Under the pieces are notes generated by a model that ran no database searches, was not told the DNA's origin, and saw nothing but the letters and a program-made list of their open reading frames with translations. Positions 1 to 10,377 of a DNA stretch of 64,000 nucleotides are shown here, piece after piece. The position numbers and the translations under genes were made by a program. The stretch lies in NCBI RefSeq assembly GCF_014836715.1, contig NZ_JACSQI010000014.1:1-64000 (forward strand), given 5' to 3'. Positions within the stretch are counted from its first letter, which is position 1. Each line of letters opens with the position of its first letter. This DNA comes from Escherichia whittamii. Lineage in GTDB: Bacteria > Pseudomonadota > Gammaproteobacteria > Enterobacterales > Enterobacteriaceae.

Positions 1-1529
1 GGGGTATACGGTCCTGCGGGAATTTCACTGGTTAAAAACCAGTTCTGGTTGTCGCTTTTTACCACGTTGTAGTCATAAGGACCGGCAACAATACGGCCTT
101 CTTTACTGAAAACGCCCTCTGACAGGCCGTCAACCTCCACAATTTTTATCCCTTCCAGGGTATCCGCGCCCAGACCGCCCGCATTGTTGACCATGACGCG
201 GGTGCTACCGGAAGTATCACCTTTTACAATGAGTTTATCCGTTGCGGAATTATCATCGCCTAATACAGTATGCATGACTAACAAACCATCACTGGCAGTA
301 TAGTTGCCGTCAATGGTCAGAGTGGTCGGCGTGAACTCGTGGCCCTGTTCATACGAAGACAGCGTCGCCGTACCAGCCAGCGCCAGCGTTTTTAACGCCT
401 GCGAATAACCGTTTAAATCGAGATGTCCACCACTGTCGACAATATAATCGGAGTTGGCGCTGAAGGTATTATCGTTACCTGCGCGTAGGCTGCCTTTGGT
501 TATATAGGTATTACCGTCATAGTTATTCATACCGGATAATGTTGTCGTTCCGGAGCCGACCTGGTTAACCTGGCCTTTGCCATCTATGGGTACGGTCAGA
601 ACAAAATTAGCATTGGTGTGATTAAAGTTTACTATCGACGTAGTAGAGGTATTTGCCCCTCCTAAAATAATGACGGGAGTATTAATTGAACCAGCAGGCT
701 GCGCAGCTTCACCTTGCGCCCCTCCAATATTTAACACTCCTGTTCCGTTAGAGGAGACGCCAACCATGATATATAAACTCGCATTGATTACGGCATCGTT
801 GCTGACAGTGAGGACCCCGGTAGTATCAGAAGTAGAGGATGGGTCATATCCGCCCAGAAGTATATATGGGGCATTTACTGTTGAGTTTTTGTCGGCAACC
901 TGAACTTCTCCATAACTACTCTGGTTAGCTGACAAAGGAGAATGTGCGTTAACATACCCAATATTCAGTTGTTTCAGGGAAGTGAGTGTTCCGCCATTAG
1001 TAACAGATACTTTTCCCGTTCCCTGATCGCCAACAATAGCAATGTTAGTGGTGACTGATGAGTTTTCTCCATCAATAACCAACGTCCCCCTGGCATCACC
1101 ATAAAACTCACCGATTCTTATTGATTGCAGGCCACTTATCTTACTACCTTCTAACACGTATAACGTACCGGACCCTTCGTTAGTGCCCAAAAAAATATTG
1201 GAAGTAGGGGTGTCTAACTGCCAGTTGGTATGATTGGTTAAAGTGATGGTGCCTTCAGCATGATTACCAATGCTGGCTGATGAAGTGGTAAATGAAAGAT
1301 TATCAATGAGCAATGAACCATTAGAGTCTTCACCTACTTTCAATGATTTAAAATGCTCCCATCCGGGATCGTAGCCCTCTGAGGCAATGAGTTTTACCTC
1401 TTCATTATTATTAATGACAACATTACTATCTGAATTTATAGGTGGGGTGATGGCCAGGGATTCTGGCGTAAATAATATGGTTAAAATGGCTATAGACAGC
1501 GTTGATAAAGCATGTTTTGTTAACTTCAT
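1..1529 (-). CDS. AIDA-type autotransporter, N-terminal 509 codons (runs off left edge)
   Basis: An uninterrupted minus-strand frame runs from an ATG at 1529 to the window edge. It begins with a signal peptide (about residues 1-26, ending ESLA before ITPP). A passenger rich in Gly, Asn, Ser and Thr follows, as in a right-handed beta-helix. Around residue 340 there is a passenger-associated repeat (GSGTTTLSGMNNYDGNTYI), and after it the conserved block reading GGHLDLNGYSQALKTL. The last ~80 residues resemble the pertactin-like autochaperone region (DKLIVKGDTSGSTRVMV; NWFLTS). The beta-barrel must lie outside the window. An in-frame ATG five codons upstream (1544) abuts its AAGG and is less likely. 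A type V secreted adhesin or aggregation factor is the likely role. I remember no such gene next to yahO in K-12, so I give no symbol. Confidence 0.85.
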   Translation of the reverse strand, partial: MKLTKHALSTLSIAILTILFTPESLAITPPINSDSNVVINNNEEVKLIASEGYDPGWEHFKSLKVGEDSNGSLLIDNLSFTTSSASIGNHAEGTITLTNHTNWQLDTPTSNIFLGTNEGSGTLYVLEGSKISGLQSIRIGEFYGDARGTLVIDGENSSVTTNIAIVGDQGTGKVSVTNGGTLTSLKQLNIGYVNAHSPLSANQSSYGEVQVADKNSTVNAPYILLGGYDPSSTSDTTGVLTVSNDAVINASLYIMVGVSSNGTGVLNIGGAQGEAAQPAGSINTPVIILGGANTSTTSIVNFNHTNANFVLTVPIDGKGQVNQVGSGTTTLSGMNNYDGNTYITKGSLRAGNDNTFSANSDYIVDSGGHLDLNGYSQALKTLALAGTATLSSYEQGHEFTPTTLTIDGNYTASDGLLVMHTVLGDDNSATDKLIVKGDTSGSTRVMVNNAGGLGADTLEGIKIVEVDGLSEGVFSKEGRIVAGPYDYNVVKSDNQNWFLTSEIPAGPYT

Positions 1530-2096
1530 ATCACTTACTTTCATCCTTAAAAATCATATGGCGAGATGTGTTTCATTGCAGTGCTTTTCTCCAGCTATCT
1601 AATAAGGCTTAAGCATGCAGTTATAGAATAATAGCTTCAATGTGGCCTATTAGAAGATTGTTCAACTATTGGTTGTTCATTGTATCTTTAGAATTTGGCG
1701 GTTAATAAGTGATGTTGCCATGTTTTTTTATTGTTTTTAAATAAAATAATGATGAATTATCTGAATGTTTATGTAAATGAATTCAATAAAACCAATAAAA
1801 ATCATATTAATATGTTTTGTTGGTTTTGTTATTCGGAAAAATAGCAATAGAAGTGTGAGTTTTGCATTGATTTTTGTGCTGGTTGGATATTTCAGATTTT
1901 TGTGAAAAATAATTTAAGTCGTGCTATCGATAATTGTATTAAACGGTGGGGCTAGTGTAGCCCCCATTAAGAACAATACAAATATATTTTCTTTTCCTGT
2001 GGATTTTTCCTAACCGCTGAACTACTTATTAATCAACCCTGATGATGACTGTTAGCTTCAGGGCATTAGCCAATCACACATTATGGAGTTCACCTA
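1530..2096. other. AT-rich intergenic region between autotransporter and yahO
   Basis: About 570 bases between divergent genes, strongly AT-rich from roughly 1600 to 1920, with runs of A and T. It must hold both the autotransporter and yahO promoters. The composition suits H-NS silencing, as is usual for autotransporter promoters in E. coli, but that is inference. No convincing small gene or RNA was recognised. Confidence 0.5.
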
Positions 2097-2372
2097 TGAA
2101 AACTGGAACTAAGCTCTTAGTTGGTGCGTTAGCTTTTGTTGTCACAAACGTCTATGCCGCTGAATTGATGACCAAAGCGGAATTTGAAAAGGTTGAATCG
2201 CAATATGAAAAAATAGGTGATATTTCAACAAGTAATGAAATGTCGACTGCAGATGCAAAAGAAGATTTGATCAAAAAAGCGGATGAAAAAGGTGCTGATG
2301 TGTTGGTACTGACCTCCGGTCAGACTGACAATAAGATCCACGGCACGGCAAATATCTATAAGAAGAAGTAAT
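2097..2372 (+). CDS. yahO: YahO, small periplasmic DUF1471 (YhcN/BhsA-type) protein
   Basis: A 91-residue protein with an N-terminal signal peptide ([21 protein letters not shown], cleavage before AEL). The mature domain is of about 70 residues and has the pattern of the DUF1471 stress-protein family, ending GTANIYKKK. The start at 2097 gives a proper signal peptide; the longer frame from 2042 adds 18 unrelated residues. A few residues near the N-terminus differ from K-12 YahO as I recall it, while the mature part looks identical. Family members are periplasmic or outer-membrane-associated and respond to stress; the exact role of YahO is not known. It stands alone, convergent with prpR. Confidence 0.92.
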
Positions 2373-2445
2373 TCTGAAATTCATATAAACATGCCCGATG
2401 CGCACGTCTATCGGTGAACGCAACATATTGAAATTCATGATTTTG

Positions 2446-2481
2446 TAGGCCGGATAGGGCGTTCACGCCGCATCCGGCAAT
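2446..2481. repeat. REP palindrome between yahO and prpR
   Basis: A single REP unit (GTAGGCCGGATAGGGCGTTC then CGCCGCATCCGGCAA) lies between the convergent ends of yahO and prpR. The GCCGGAT/ATCCGGC arms with a GGCGTTCACGCC core are the standard E. coli REP form. Confidence 0.9.
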
Positions 2482-4068
2482 TTAATTTTTCAGCCGCCGC
2501 CAGAACGTTGTTCGGCTGATACCTAAATAATTCGCCGCTGCTGTTTTATCACCATTAAATTTCTCCAGTGCTTGTTGGGGTGTCAGCAAGGCTGGGGCGG
2601 GAATTTTCGCCGACTCGCGCGCCAGTTCCGGCAGTAGCAGCTGCAAAAATTGCGGCGTTAAATCCGGCGTCGGTTCCACACTTAAAAATAGCGCCAGTCG
2701 CTCCATCATATTGCGCAGTTCTCGAATATTTCCCGGCCACTCATAGTGCAATAAAACCACCTGGCAGGTATTTAACCCCTCACGTAACGCAGCAGAACAC
2801 GGGGCGGAGAGCGCCGCCAGTGACACTTTCAAAAAGCTCTCTGCCAGCGGCAGAATATCTGTAATCCGCTCGCGCAGTGGGGGTAATTGCAGGCGCAAAA
2901 TACTCAGACGATAAAACAGATCACGGCGAAACTGACCTTGTAGCATATCCTCCTCCAGATTGCAGTGGGTGGCGCTAATGACCCGCACACTTACCGGAAC
3001 AGGCTGATGCCCGCCGACGCGGGTAACCTCTTTTTCTTCCAGCACTCGTAACAGGCGAGTCTGCAATGGCAGCGGCATTTCGCCAATCTCATCAAGAAAC
3101 AGCGTGCCGCCGTGAGCAATTTCAAACAGCCCGGCGCGACCTCCGCGTCGTGAGCCGGTAAATGCCCCTTCCTCATAGCCAAACAGCTCCGCTTCCAGCA
3201 ATGATTCGGCAATCGCTCCGCAGTTAACGGCAACAAACGGATGCGACTTTTTGCCCTGTCGCGCTTCGTGGCGGGCAAAGTATTCCCGATGAATCGCCTG
3301 GGCCGCCAGCTCTTTGCCCGTCCCCGTTTCCCCCTCAATCAACACCGCCGCACTGGAGCGGGCATACAGCAAAATAGTCTGCCGCACCTGTTCCATTTGT
3401 GGCGATTGACCAAGCATATCGCCCAGCACGTAACGAGTACGCAGGGCGTTGCGGGTCGTGTTGTGGGCATTATTCCGCAGAGACATACGCGTCATATCCA
3501 GCGCATCGCTGAACGCCTGGCGCACGGTGGCAGCAGAATAGATAAAAATTCCGGTTATTCCGGCTTCTTCTGCCAGATCGGTAATCAGCCCCGCGCCGAC
3601 CACGGCTTCGGTGCCATTAGCTTTGAGCTCGTTAATCTGCCCGCGTGCGTCTTCTTCGGTAATGTAGCTACGTTGGTCGAGACGCAAATTAAAGGTTTTT
3701 TGAAACGCGACCAGCGCCGGAATGGTTTCCTGATAAGTGACAACGCCGATAGAAGACGTGAGTTTTCCCGCTTTTGCCAGTGCCTGTAACACATCGAATC
3801 CGCTCGGTTTAATCAGAATTACCGGCACCGACAGGCGACTTTTCAGATACGCGCCGTTAGAGCCAGCAGCGATGATAGCGTCGCAGCGTTCGTTTGCCAG
3901 TTTCTTGCGGATGTAGGCCACCGCTTTTTCAAAGCCAAGCTGGATAGGGGTGATGTTCGCCAGATGATCAAACTCGAGGCTGATATCGCGAAACAGTTCG
4001 AACAGTCGCGTCACCGATACTGTCCAGATAACTGGTTTGTCGTCATTCAGCCGTGGTGGATGTGCCAT
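2482..4068 (-). CDS. prpR: PrpR, sigma-54-dependent activator of the propionate operon
   Basis: A 528-residue activator with an N-terminal PrpR effector domain (about 1-190), which in this family senses 2-methylcitrate. A central AAA+ domain carries Walker A GETGTGKE near residue 246 and the sigma-54-contact loop GAFTGS near 300. The C-terminal helix-turn-helix ([18 protein letters not shown]) closes the protein. The start at MAHPPRL (4068) matches the K-12 length; a frame four codons longer also exists. It is divergent from prpB across a 238-base region containing a -24/-12 promoter and repeated GTTTCA/TGAAAC elements. The loop ends in Ser rather than the usual Ala, which I recall also being true in K-12. 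Confidence 0.97.
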   Translation of the reverse strand: MAHPPRLNDDKPVIWTVSVTRLFELFRDISLEFDHLANITPIQLGFEKAVAYIRKKLANERCDAIIAAGSNGAYLKSRLSVPVILIKPSGFDVLQALAKAGKLTSSIGVVTYQETIPALVAFQKTFNLRLDQRSYITEEDARGQINELKANGTEAVVGAGLITDLAEEAGITGIFIYSAATVRQAFSDALDMTRMSLRNNAHNTTRNALRTRYVLGDMLGQSPQMEQVRQTILLYARSSAAVLIEGETGTGKELAAQAIHREYFARHEARQGKKSHPFVAVNCGAIAESLLEAELFGYEEGAFTGSRRGGRAGLFEIAHGGTLFLDEIGEMPLPLQTRLLRVLEEKEVTRVGGHQPVPVSVRVISATHCNLEEDMLQGQFRRDLFYRLSILRLQLPPLRERITDILPLAESFLKVSLAALSAPCSAALREGLNTCQVVLLHYEWPGNIRELRNMMERLALFLSVEPTPDLTPQFLQLLLPELARESAKIPAPALLTPQQALEKFNGDKTAAANYLGISRTTFWRRLKN

Positions 4069-4111
4069 AGCGCACCGCAAAGTTAAGAAACCGAATATTG
4101 GGTTTAGTCTT

Positions 4112-4175
4112 GTTTCATAATTGTTGCAATGAAACGCGGTGAAACATTTCCTGAAACGTTAACTGAAACGCATAT
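4112..4175 (+). promoter_or_regulatory. Probable PrpR upstream activating sites
   Basis: GTTTCA at 4112-4117 and TGAAAC at 4130-4135 form an inverted repeat. Further TGAAAC copies follow to about 4175 (GTGAAACATTTCCTGAAACG, then CTGAAACG). Their position upstream of the -24/-12 element in the prpR-prpB intergenic region fits enhancer binding by PrpR. Assignment is by position and repetition only. Confidence 0.65.
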
Positions 4176-4244
4176 TTGCGCATTAAGTAAGAATGTTTTA
4201 ATTAAGTAATTGAAATGCATCGATTATTTTATTTTTAATAATTC

Positions 4245-4259
4245 TGGCACACCCCTTGC
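4245..4259 (+). promoter_or_regulatory. Sigma-54 (-24/-12) promoter of prpBCDE
   Basis: TGGCACACCCCTTGC matches the RpoN consensus TGGCAC-N5-TTGC exactly, with the invariant GG and GC at proper spacing. It sits 47 bases before the prpB start and downstream of the PrpR-type repeats, which agrees with PrpR being a sigma-54 activator. Confidence 0.93.
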
Positions 4260-4306
4260 CTTGTGTTTATCAACGCAAATAACAAGTTGATAACAAAGGA
4301 TGGGCT

Positions 4307-5197
4307 ATGTCTCTACACTCTCCAGGCAAAGCGTTTCGCGCTGCACTGAGCAAAGAAACCCCGTTGCAAATTGTCGGCACCATTAACGCTAACCATGCGC
4401 TGTTGGCGCAGCGTGCCGGATATCAGGCGATTTATCTTTCCGGCGGTGGCGTGGCGGCAGGTTCTCTGGGGCTGCCCGATCTCGGTATTTCTACTCTTGA
4501 TGATGTGCTGACCGACATTCGCCGTATCACTGACGTTTGCTCGCTGCCGCTGCTGGTGGATGCAGATATCGGTTTTGGCTCTTCGGCCTTTAACGTCGCC
4601 CGCACTGTGAAATCGATGATCAAAGCAGGCGCGGCGGGCTTACATATTGAAGATCAGGTAGGTGCGAAACGTTGTGGTCATCGCCCGAACAAAGCGATCG
4701 TCTCAAAAGAGGAGATGGTGGATCGGATCCGTGCGGCGGTGGATGCGAAAACCGATCCTGATTTTGTGATCATGGCGCGCACCGATGCGCTGGCAGTAGA
4801 AGGGCTGGACGCCGCGATTGAGCGCGCGCAGGCCTACGTTGAAGCCGGTGCCGAGATGTTGTTCCCGGAGGCGATTACCGAACTCGCCATGTACCGCCAG
4901 TTTGCCGATGCGGTGCAGGTACCGATCCTTGCCAACATTACTGAATTTGGTGCAACACCGCTGTTTACTACCGACGAATTACGCAGCGCCCATGTGGCGA
5001 TGGCGCTCTACCCCCTGTCAGCATTCCGCGCCATGAACCGCGCCGCTGAACATGTCTACAACGTCTTGCGTCAGGAAGGTACGCAGAAAAGCGTCATCGA
5101 CACTATGCAAACCCGCAACGAACTGTACGAAAGCATCAACTACTACCAGTACGAAGAGAAACTCGACGACCTGTTTGCCCGTAGCCAGGCGAAATAA
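4307..5197 (+). CDS. prpB: PrpB, 2-methylisocitrate lyase
   Basis: A 296-residue member of the isocitrate lyase/PEP mutase superfamily. It cleaves 2-methylisocitrate to pyruvate and succinate, the last step of the cytosolic methylcitrate cycle. The catalytic KRCGHR signature lies near residues 121-126. The metal-binding acidic cluster (DADIGFG) is near 84, and EDQ sits just before the signature loop. A good ribosome site (AAAGGA) precedes the ATG. It is the first gene of prpBCDE and is separated from prpC by a 255-base REP cluster. Confidence 0.98.
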   Translation: MSLHSPGKAFRAALSKETPLQIVGTINANHALLAQRAGYQAIYLSGGGVAAGSLGLPDLGISTLDDVLTDIRRITDVCSLPLLVDADIGFGSSAFNVARTVKSMIKAGAAGLHIEDQVGAKRCGHRPNKAIVSKEEMVDRIRAAVDAKTDPDFVIMARTDALAVEGLDAAIERAQAYVEAGAEMLFPEAITELAMYRQFADAVQVPILANITEFGATPLFTTDELRSAHVAMALYPLSAFRAMNRAAEHVYNVLRQEGTQKSVIDTMQTRNELYESINYYQYEEKLDDLFARSQAK

Positions 5198-5216
5198 GAA
5201 GAAACGTCCGTTGGTT

Positions 5217-5416
5217 GTATCCGACAACCGATGCCTGATGCGTCACTGACGCGACTTATCAGGCCTACGGGGGAACTGAGCTGCAGATCGGATAAGACAC
5301 ACAGCGTCGCATCCGACAACCGATGCCTGATGCGTCGCTGATGCGATTTATCAGGCCTACGGAGTGTACTGAGCTGCAGGTCGGATAAGACGCACAGCGT
5401 CGCATCCGACAACAAT
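5217..5416. repeat. BIME: tandem REP array within the prp operon
   Basis: Alternating REP palindromes form tandem units. The string CCGACAACCGATGCCTGATG recurs at 5221 and 5313, and a third partial copy begins at 5406, giving a period of about 92-93 bases. Each unit contains ATCAGGCCTACGG, then GATCGGATAAGAC or GGTCGGATAAGAC, then CAGCGTCGCATCCGAC. It lies between two co-transcribed genes and should form stable RNA stems. Confidence 0.92.
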
Positions 5417-5452
5417 CCAGACCCTACAAATGATAACAATGACGAGGACAAC

Positions 5453-6622
5453 ATGAGCGACACAACGATCCTGCAAAACAGTACCCATGTCATTAAACCG
5501 AAAAAATCTGTGGCACTTTCTGGCGTTCCGGCGGGTAACACCGCGCTTTGTACCGTAGGCAAAAGCGGCAACGACCTGCACTACCGCGGCTACGATATTC
5601 TTGATCTGGCAGAACATTGCGAATTTGAAGAAGTGGCGCATCTGCTGATCCACGGCAAACTGCCGACCCGTGACGAACTTGCCGCCTACAAAACGAAACT
5701 GAAAGCCCTGCGTGGTTTACCGGCTAACGTGCGTACCGTGCTGGAAGCCCTACCTGCGGCGTCGCACCCGATGGATGTCATGCGCACCGGCGTTTCCGCG
5801 CTCGGCTGCACGCTGCCGGAAAAAGAGGGGCATACCGTCTCTGGTGCGCGGGATATTGCCGACAAACTGTTGGCGTCGCTGAGTTCGATTCTTCTCTACT
5901 GGTATCACTACAGCCACAATGGCGAACGCATCCAGCCGGAAACCGATGATGACTCTATCGGCGGTCACTTCCTGCATCTGTTGCATGGCGAAAAGCCATC
6001 GCAAAGCTGGGAAAAGGCGATGCAGATTTCGCTGGTGCTGTACGCCGAGCATGAGTTTAACGCCTCCACCTTTACCAGCCGGGTAATTGCCGGCACCGGC
6101 TCTGATATGTATTCAGCCATTATTGGCGCAATCGGCGCATTGCGCGGGCCGAAACATGGCGGGGCGAATGAAGTCTCACTGGAGATCCAGCAACGCTACG
6201 AAACGCCGGACGAAGCCGAAGCAGATATCCGTAAGCGCGTGGAAAACAAAGAGGTGGTGATTGGTTTTGGGCATCCGGTTTATACCATCGCCGACCCGCG
6301 CCATCAGGTGATCAAGCGTGTGGCGAAGCAGCTCTCGCAGGAAGGCGGCTCGCTGAAGATGTACAACATTGCCGATCGCCTGGAAACGGTAATGTGGGAG
6401 ACGAAAAAGATGTTCCCCAATCTCGACTGGTTCTCAGCCGTTTCTTACAACATGATGGGCGTTCCCACCGAGATGTTCACTCCACTGTTTGTTATCGCCC
6501 GCGTCACCGGCTGGGCGGCGCACATTATCGAACAACGTCAGGACAACAAAATTATCCGTCCTTCGGCGAATTACGTTGGACCGGAAGACCGCCCGTTTGT
6601 CGCGCTGGATAAGCGCCAGTAA
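5453..6622 (+). CDS. prpC: PrpC, 2-methylcitrate synthase
   Basis: A 389-residue citrate-synthase-family enzyme that condenses propionyl-CoA with oxaloacetate to 2-methylcitrate. Conserved catalytic positions are visible: His in GPKHGG near residue 235, His in GFGHPVY near 273, and Asp in LDWFSAV near 324. The length matches K-12 PrpC. The ATG follows GAGGACAAC. Spacing to prpD is 33 bases, consistent with one transcript. Confidence 0.98.
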   Translation: MSDTTILQNSTHVIKPKKSVALSGVPAGNTALCTVGKSGNDLHYRGYDILDLAEHCEFEEVAHLLIHGKLPTRDELAAYKTKLKALRGLPANVRTVLEALPAASHPMDVMRTGVSALGCTLPEKEGHTVSGARDIADKLLASLSSILLYWYHYSHNGERIQPETDDDSIGGHFLHLLHGEKPSQSWEKAMQISLVLYAEHEFNASTFTSRVIAGTGSDMYSAIIGAIGALRGPKHGGANEVSLEIQQRYETPDEAEADIRKRVENKEVVIGFGHPVYTIADPRHQVIKRVAKQLSQEGGSLKMYNIADRLETVMWETKKMFPNLDWFSAVSYNMMGVPTEMFTPLFVIARVTGWAAHIIEQRQDNKIIRPSANYVGPEDRPFVALDKRQ

Positions 6623-6655
6623 ACCTCTACGAATAACAATAAGGAAACGTACCCA

Positions 6656-8107
6656 ATGTCAGCTCAAATCAACAACATCCGCCCGGAATTCGACCGTGAA
6701 ATCGTTGATATCGTCGATTACGTCATGAACTACGAAATCAGCTCCAGAGTGGCCTACGACACCGCGCACTACTGCCTGCTCGACACTCTCGGCTGCGGTC
6801 TGGAAGCTCTTGAATACCCAGCCTGTAAAAAACTGTTGGGGCCAATTGTCCCCGGCACCGTCGTACCTAACGGCGTGCGCGTCCCCGGAACTCAGTTCCA
6901 GCTCGACCCCGTCCAGGCGGCATTTAACATCGGCGCGATGATCCGCTGGCTCGATTTCAACGATACCTGGCTGGCGGCGGAATGGGGCCATCCTTCTGAC
7001 AACCTCGGCGGCATTCTTGCAACGGCGGACTGGCTTTCACGCAACGCGGTCGCCAGCGGCAAAGCGCCGTTGACCATGAAACAGGTGCTGACTGGAATGA
7101 TCAAAGCCCATGAGATTCAGGGCTGCATCGCGCTGGAAAACTCCTTTAACCGCGTCGGCCTCGACCACGTTCTGTTAGTGAAAGTCGCCTCCACCGCCGT
7201 GGTAGCTGAAATGCTCGGCCTGACCCGCGAGGAAATCCTCAACGCCGTTTCACTGGCGTGGGTAGACGGTCAGTCGCTGCGCACTTATCGCCATGCGCCG
7301 AACACCGGCACGCGTAAATCCTGGGCGGCGGGCGATGCGACGTCTCGCGCGGTACGTTTGGCGCTGATGGCGAAAACGGGCGAAATGGGTTATCCGTCAG
7401 CCCTGACCGCGCCGGTGTGGGGCTTCTACGATGTCTCCTTTAAAGGTGAGTCGTTCCGCTTCCAGCGTCCGTACGGTTCCTACGTGATGGAAAATGTGCT
7501 GTTCAAAATCTCCTTCCCGGCGGAGTTCCACTCCCAGACGGCAGTTGAGGCGGCGATGACGCTCTATGAACAGATGCAGGCGGCAGGTAAAACGGCGGCA
7601 GATATCGAAAAAGTGACCATTCGCACCCACGAAGCCTGTATTCGCATCATCGACAAAAAAGGGCCGCTCAATAACCCGGCTGACCGTGACCACTGCATTC
7701 AGTACATGGTGGCGATCCCGCTGCTGTTCGGACGTTTAACGGCGGCAGATTACGAAGACAAGGTTGCGCAAGATAAACGCATTGACGCCCTGCGTGAGAA
7801 GATCAATTGCTTTGAAGATCCGGCATTTACCGCTGACTACCACGACCCGGAAAAACGCGCCATCGCCAATGCCATTACCCTTGAGTTCACCGACGGCACG
7901 CGTTTTGAAGAAGTGGTGGTGGAGTACCCAATTGGTCATGCTCGCCGCCGCCAGGACGGCATTCCGAAACTGGTCGATAAATTCAAAATCAACCTCGCGC
8001 GCCAGTTCCCGACTCGCCAGCAGCAGCGCATTCTGGATGTTTCTCTCGACAGAGCTCGCCTCGAACAGATGTCGGTCAACGAGTATCTCGACCTGTACGT
8101 CATTTAA
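6656..8107 (+). CDS. prpD: PrpD, 2-methylcitrate dehydratase
   Basis: A 483-residue protein of the MmgE/PrpD family. It dehydrates 2-methylcitrate to 2-methyl-cis-aconitate and needs no iron-sulfur cluster; none of the cysteine motifs of aconitases is seen. A strong AAGGAAACG ribosome site precedes the ATG. It lies between prpC and prpE with short spacers (33 and 39 bases), third in the operon. Confidence 0.98.
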   Translation: MSAQINNIRPEFDREIVDIVDYVMNYEISSRVAYDTAHYCLLDTLGCGLEALEYPACKKLLGPIVPGTVVPNGVRVPGTQFQLDPVQAAFNIGAMIRWLDFNDTWLAAEWGHPSDNLGGILATADWLSRNAVASGKAPLTMKQVLTGMIKAHEIQGCIALENSFNRVGLDHVLLVKVASTAVVAEMLGLTREEILNAVSLAWVDGQSLRTYRHAPNTGTRKSWAAGDATSRAVRLALMAKTGEMGYPSALTAPVWGFYDVSFKGESFRFQRPYGSYVMENVLFKISFPAEFHSQTAVEAAMTLYEQMQAAGKTAADIEKVTIRTHEACIRIIDKKGPLNNPADRDHCIQYMVAIPLLFGRLTAADYEDKVAQDKRIDALREKINCFEDPAFTADYHDPEKRAIANAITLEFTDGTRFEEVVVEYPIGHARRRQDGIPKLVDKFKINLARQFPTRQQQRILDVSLDRARLEQMSVNEYLDLYVI

Positions 8108-8146
8108 GCAAACAGCGGTAAGGCGTAAGTTCAACAGGAGAGCATT

Positions 8147-10033
8147 ATGTCTTTTAGCGAATTTTATCAGCGTTCGATTAACGAACCGGAGCAGTTCTGG
8201 GCCGAGCAGGCCCAGCGTATCGACTGGCAGACGCCCTTTACGCAAACACTCGATCACAGCAATCCACCGTTTGCCCGTTGGTTTTGTGAAGGCCGAACCA
8301 ACTTGTGCCACAACGCCATCGACCGCTGGCTGGAGAAACAGCCAGAGGCGCTGGCATTGATTGCCGTCTCTTCAGAAACAGAAGAAGAGCGCACCTTCAC
8401 CTTTCGCCAGCTGTATGACGAAGTGAATGCGGTGGCGTCAATGCTGCGCTCACTGGGCGTGCAGCGTGGCGATCGGGTGCTGGTGTATATGCCGATGATT
8501 GCCGAAGCGCATATTACGCTACTGGCCTGCGCGCGCATTGGCGCTATTCATTCGGTGGTATTTGGTGGTTTTGCCTCGCACAGCGTGGCGGCGCGGATTG
8601 ATGATGCCAGACCGGTGCTGATTGTCTCGGCAGATGCAGGCGCGCGCGGTGGTAAAATCATTCCGTATAAAAAATTGCTCGACGATGCGATAAGCCAGGC
8701 GCAGCACCAGCCGCGCCACGTTTTACTGGTGGATCGCGGGCTGGCGAAAATGGCGCGCGTCAGTGGGCGGGATGTCGATTTCGCTTCGTTGCGTCATCAG
8801 CATATTGGTGCGCGAGTCCCCGTGGCCTGGCTGGAATCCAACGAAACCTCCTGCATTCTCTACACCTCCGGCACGACCGGCAAACCTAAAGGCGTGCAGC
8901 GTGATGTCGGCGGTTATGCGGTGGCGCTGGCGACCTCGATGGAAACCATTTTTGGCGGCAAAGCGGGCGGTGTGTTCTTTTGTGCGTCGGATATCGGCTG
9001 GGTAGTAGGGCATTCGTATATCGTCTACGCGCCGCTGCTGGCAGGGATGGCGACCATTGTTTACGAAGGATTGCCGACCTGGCCGGACTGCGGCGTGTGG
9101 TGGAAAATCGTCGAGAAATATCAGGTGAGCCGTATGTTCTCGGCGCCGACCGCCATTCGCGTGCTGAAAAAATTCCCCACCGCTGAAATTCGCAAACACG
9201 ATCTCTCGTCGCTGGAAGTGCTTTATCTGGCAGGAGAACCGCTGGACGAGCCGACCGCCAGTTGGGTGAGCAATACGCTGGATGTGCCGGTGATCGACAA
9301 CTACTGGCAGACCGAATCCGGCTGGCCGATTATGGCGATTGCTCGCGGTCTGGACGACAGGCCGACGCGTCTGGGAAGCCCCGGCGTGCCGATGTATGGC
9401 TACAACGTGCAGTTGCTCAACGAAGCCACCGGCGAACCGTGCGGTGTCAATGAGAAAGGGATGCTGGTGGTGGAAGGGCCGCTGCCGCCGGGCTGTATTC
9501 AAACCATCTGGGGTGATGACGACCGTTTTGTGAAGACTTACTGGTCGCTGTTTTCCCGTCCGGTTTACGCCACGTTTGACTGGGGCATCCGCGACGCTGA
9601 CGGGTATCACTTTATTCTCGGGCGTACCGATGACGTGATTAATGTTGCCGGGCATCGGTTGGGGACGCGTGAGATTGAAGAGAGTATCTCCAGCCATCCG
9701 GGCGTTGCCGAAGTGGCGGTGGTTGGGGTGAAAGATGCGCTGAAAGGGCAGGTGGCGGTGGCGTTTGTCATTCCGAAAGAGAGCGACAGCCTGGAAGACC
9801 GTGATGTGGCGCACTCGCAAGAGAAGGCGATAATGGCGCTGGTGGATAGCCAGATTGGCAACTTTGGCCGCCCGGCGCACGTCTGGTTTGTCTCGCAATT
9901 GCCGAAAACACGATCCGGAAAAATGCTGCGCCGCACGATCCAGGCAATTTGCGAAGGACGCGATCCGGGGGATCTGACGACCATTGATGATCCTGCGTCG
10001 TTGGATCAGATCCGCCAGGCGATGGAAGAGTAG
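8147..10033 (+). CDS. prpE: PrpE, propionyl-CoA synthetase
   Basis: A 628-residue acyl-adenylate-forming enzyme that activates propionate to propionyl-CoA with ATP, feeding PrpC. It has the P-loop-like AMP-binding motif YTSGTTGKPKG near 238-248. The adenylation core includes YWQTESGWP. The C-terminal catalytic lysine lies in RSGKMLRR near residue 591, the position regulated by acylation in this family. Last gene of prpBCDE; a three-copy REP array follows the stop. Confidence 0.98.
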   Translation: MSFSEFYQRSINEPEQFWAEQAQRIDWQTPFTQTLDHSNPPFARWFCEGRTNLCHNAIDRWLEKQPEALALIAVSSETEEERTFTFRQLYDEVNAVASMLRSLGVQRGDRVLVYMPMIAEAHITLLACARIGAIHSVVFGGFASHSVAARIDDARPVLIVSADAGARGGKIIPYKKLLDDAISQAQHQPRHVLLVDRGLAKMARVSGRDVDFASLRHQHIGARVPVAWLESNETSCILYTSGTTGKPKGVQRDVGGYAVALATSMETIFGGKAGGVFFCASDIGWVVGHSYIVYAPLLAGMATIVYEGLPTWPDCGVWWKIVEKYQVSRMFSAPTAIRVLKKFPTAEIRKHDLSSLEVLYLAGEPLDEPTASWVSNTLDVPVIDNYWQTESGWPIMAIARGLDDRPTRLGSPGVPMYGYNVQLLNEATGEPCGVNEKGMLVVEGPLPPGCIQTIWGDDDRFVKTYWSLFSRPVYATFDWGIRDADGYHFILGRTDDVINVAGHRLGTREIEESISSHPGVAEVAVVGVKDALKGQVAVAFVIPKESDSLEDRDVAHSQEKAIMALVDSQIGNFGRPAHVWFVSQLPKTRSGKMLRRTIQAICEGRDPGDLTTIDDPASLDQIRQAMEE

Positions 10034-10039
10034 GTTATT

Positions 10040-10312
10040 GTCGGATGCGTCGCGGGCCGCATCCAACAGTCGTGCGCCGATGCCTGATGCGACGCTGGCG
10101 CGTCTTATCATGCCTACAGGCCTGAACCGTAGGTCGGATAAGGCGCTCGCGCCGCATCCGACAGGCGTGCACCGATGCCTGATGCGACGCTGGCGCGTCT
10201 TATCATGCCTACGGGCCTGAACCGTAGGTCGGATAAGGCGCTCGCGCCGCATCCGACAGTCGTGCGCCGATGCCTGATGCGACGCTGGCGCGTCTTATCA
10301 CGCCTACCCACT
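10040..10312. repeat. BIME with 95-base tandem period after prpE
   Basis: The string TGCCTGATGCGACGCTGGCG recurs at 10081, 10176 and 10271, an exact 95-base period. Each full unit pairs one REP orientation (GACGCTGGCGCGTCTTATCA) with the other (GTCGGATAAGGCGCTCGCGC). The first two full units are almost identical and the third is partial. It fills most of the prpE-codB space and probably protects or terminates the prp transcript. Confidence 0.93.
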
Positions 10313-10377
10313 GTTTTTACACAGATAATTTTTTCCCCACCTTTTTTCACTCATTCATATAAAAAATACATTTCCCC

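Noticed and set aside
8723-10252. 509-codon minus-strand open frame opposite prpE and running into the REP array
   Set aside because: The Arg/His-rich translation is typical of an antisense shadow of a GC-rich gene, and it extends into repeats.
10040-10312. Possible CRISPR array because of regular repeat spacing
   Set aside because: The repeated units are REP palindromes with conserved interiors and no unique spacers or cas genes nearby.
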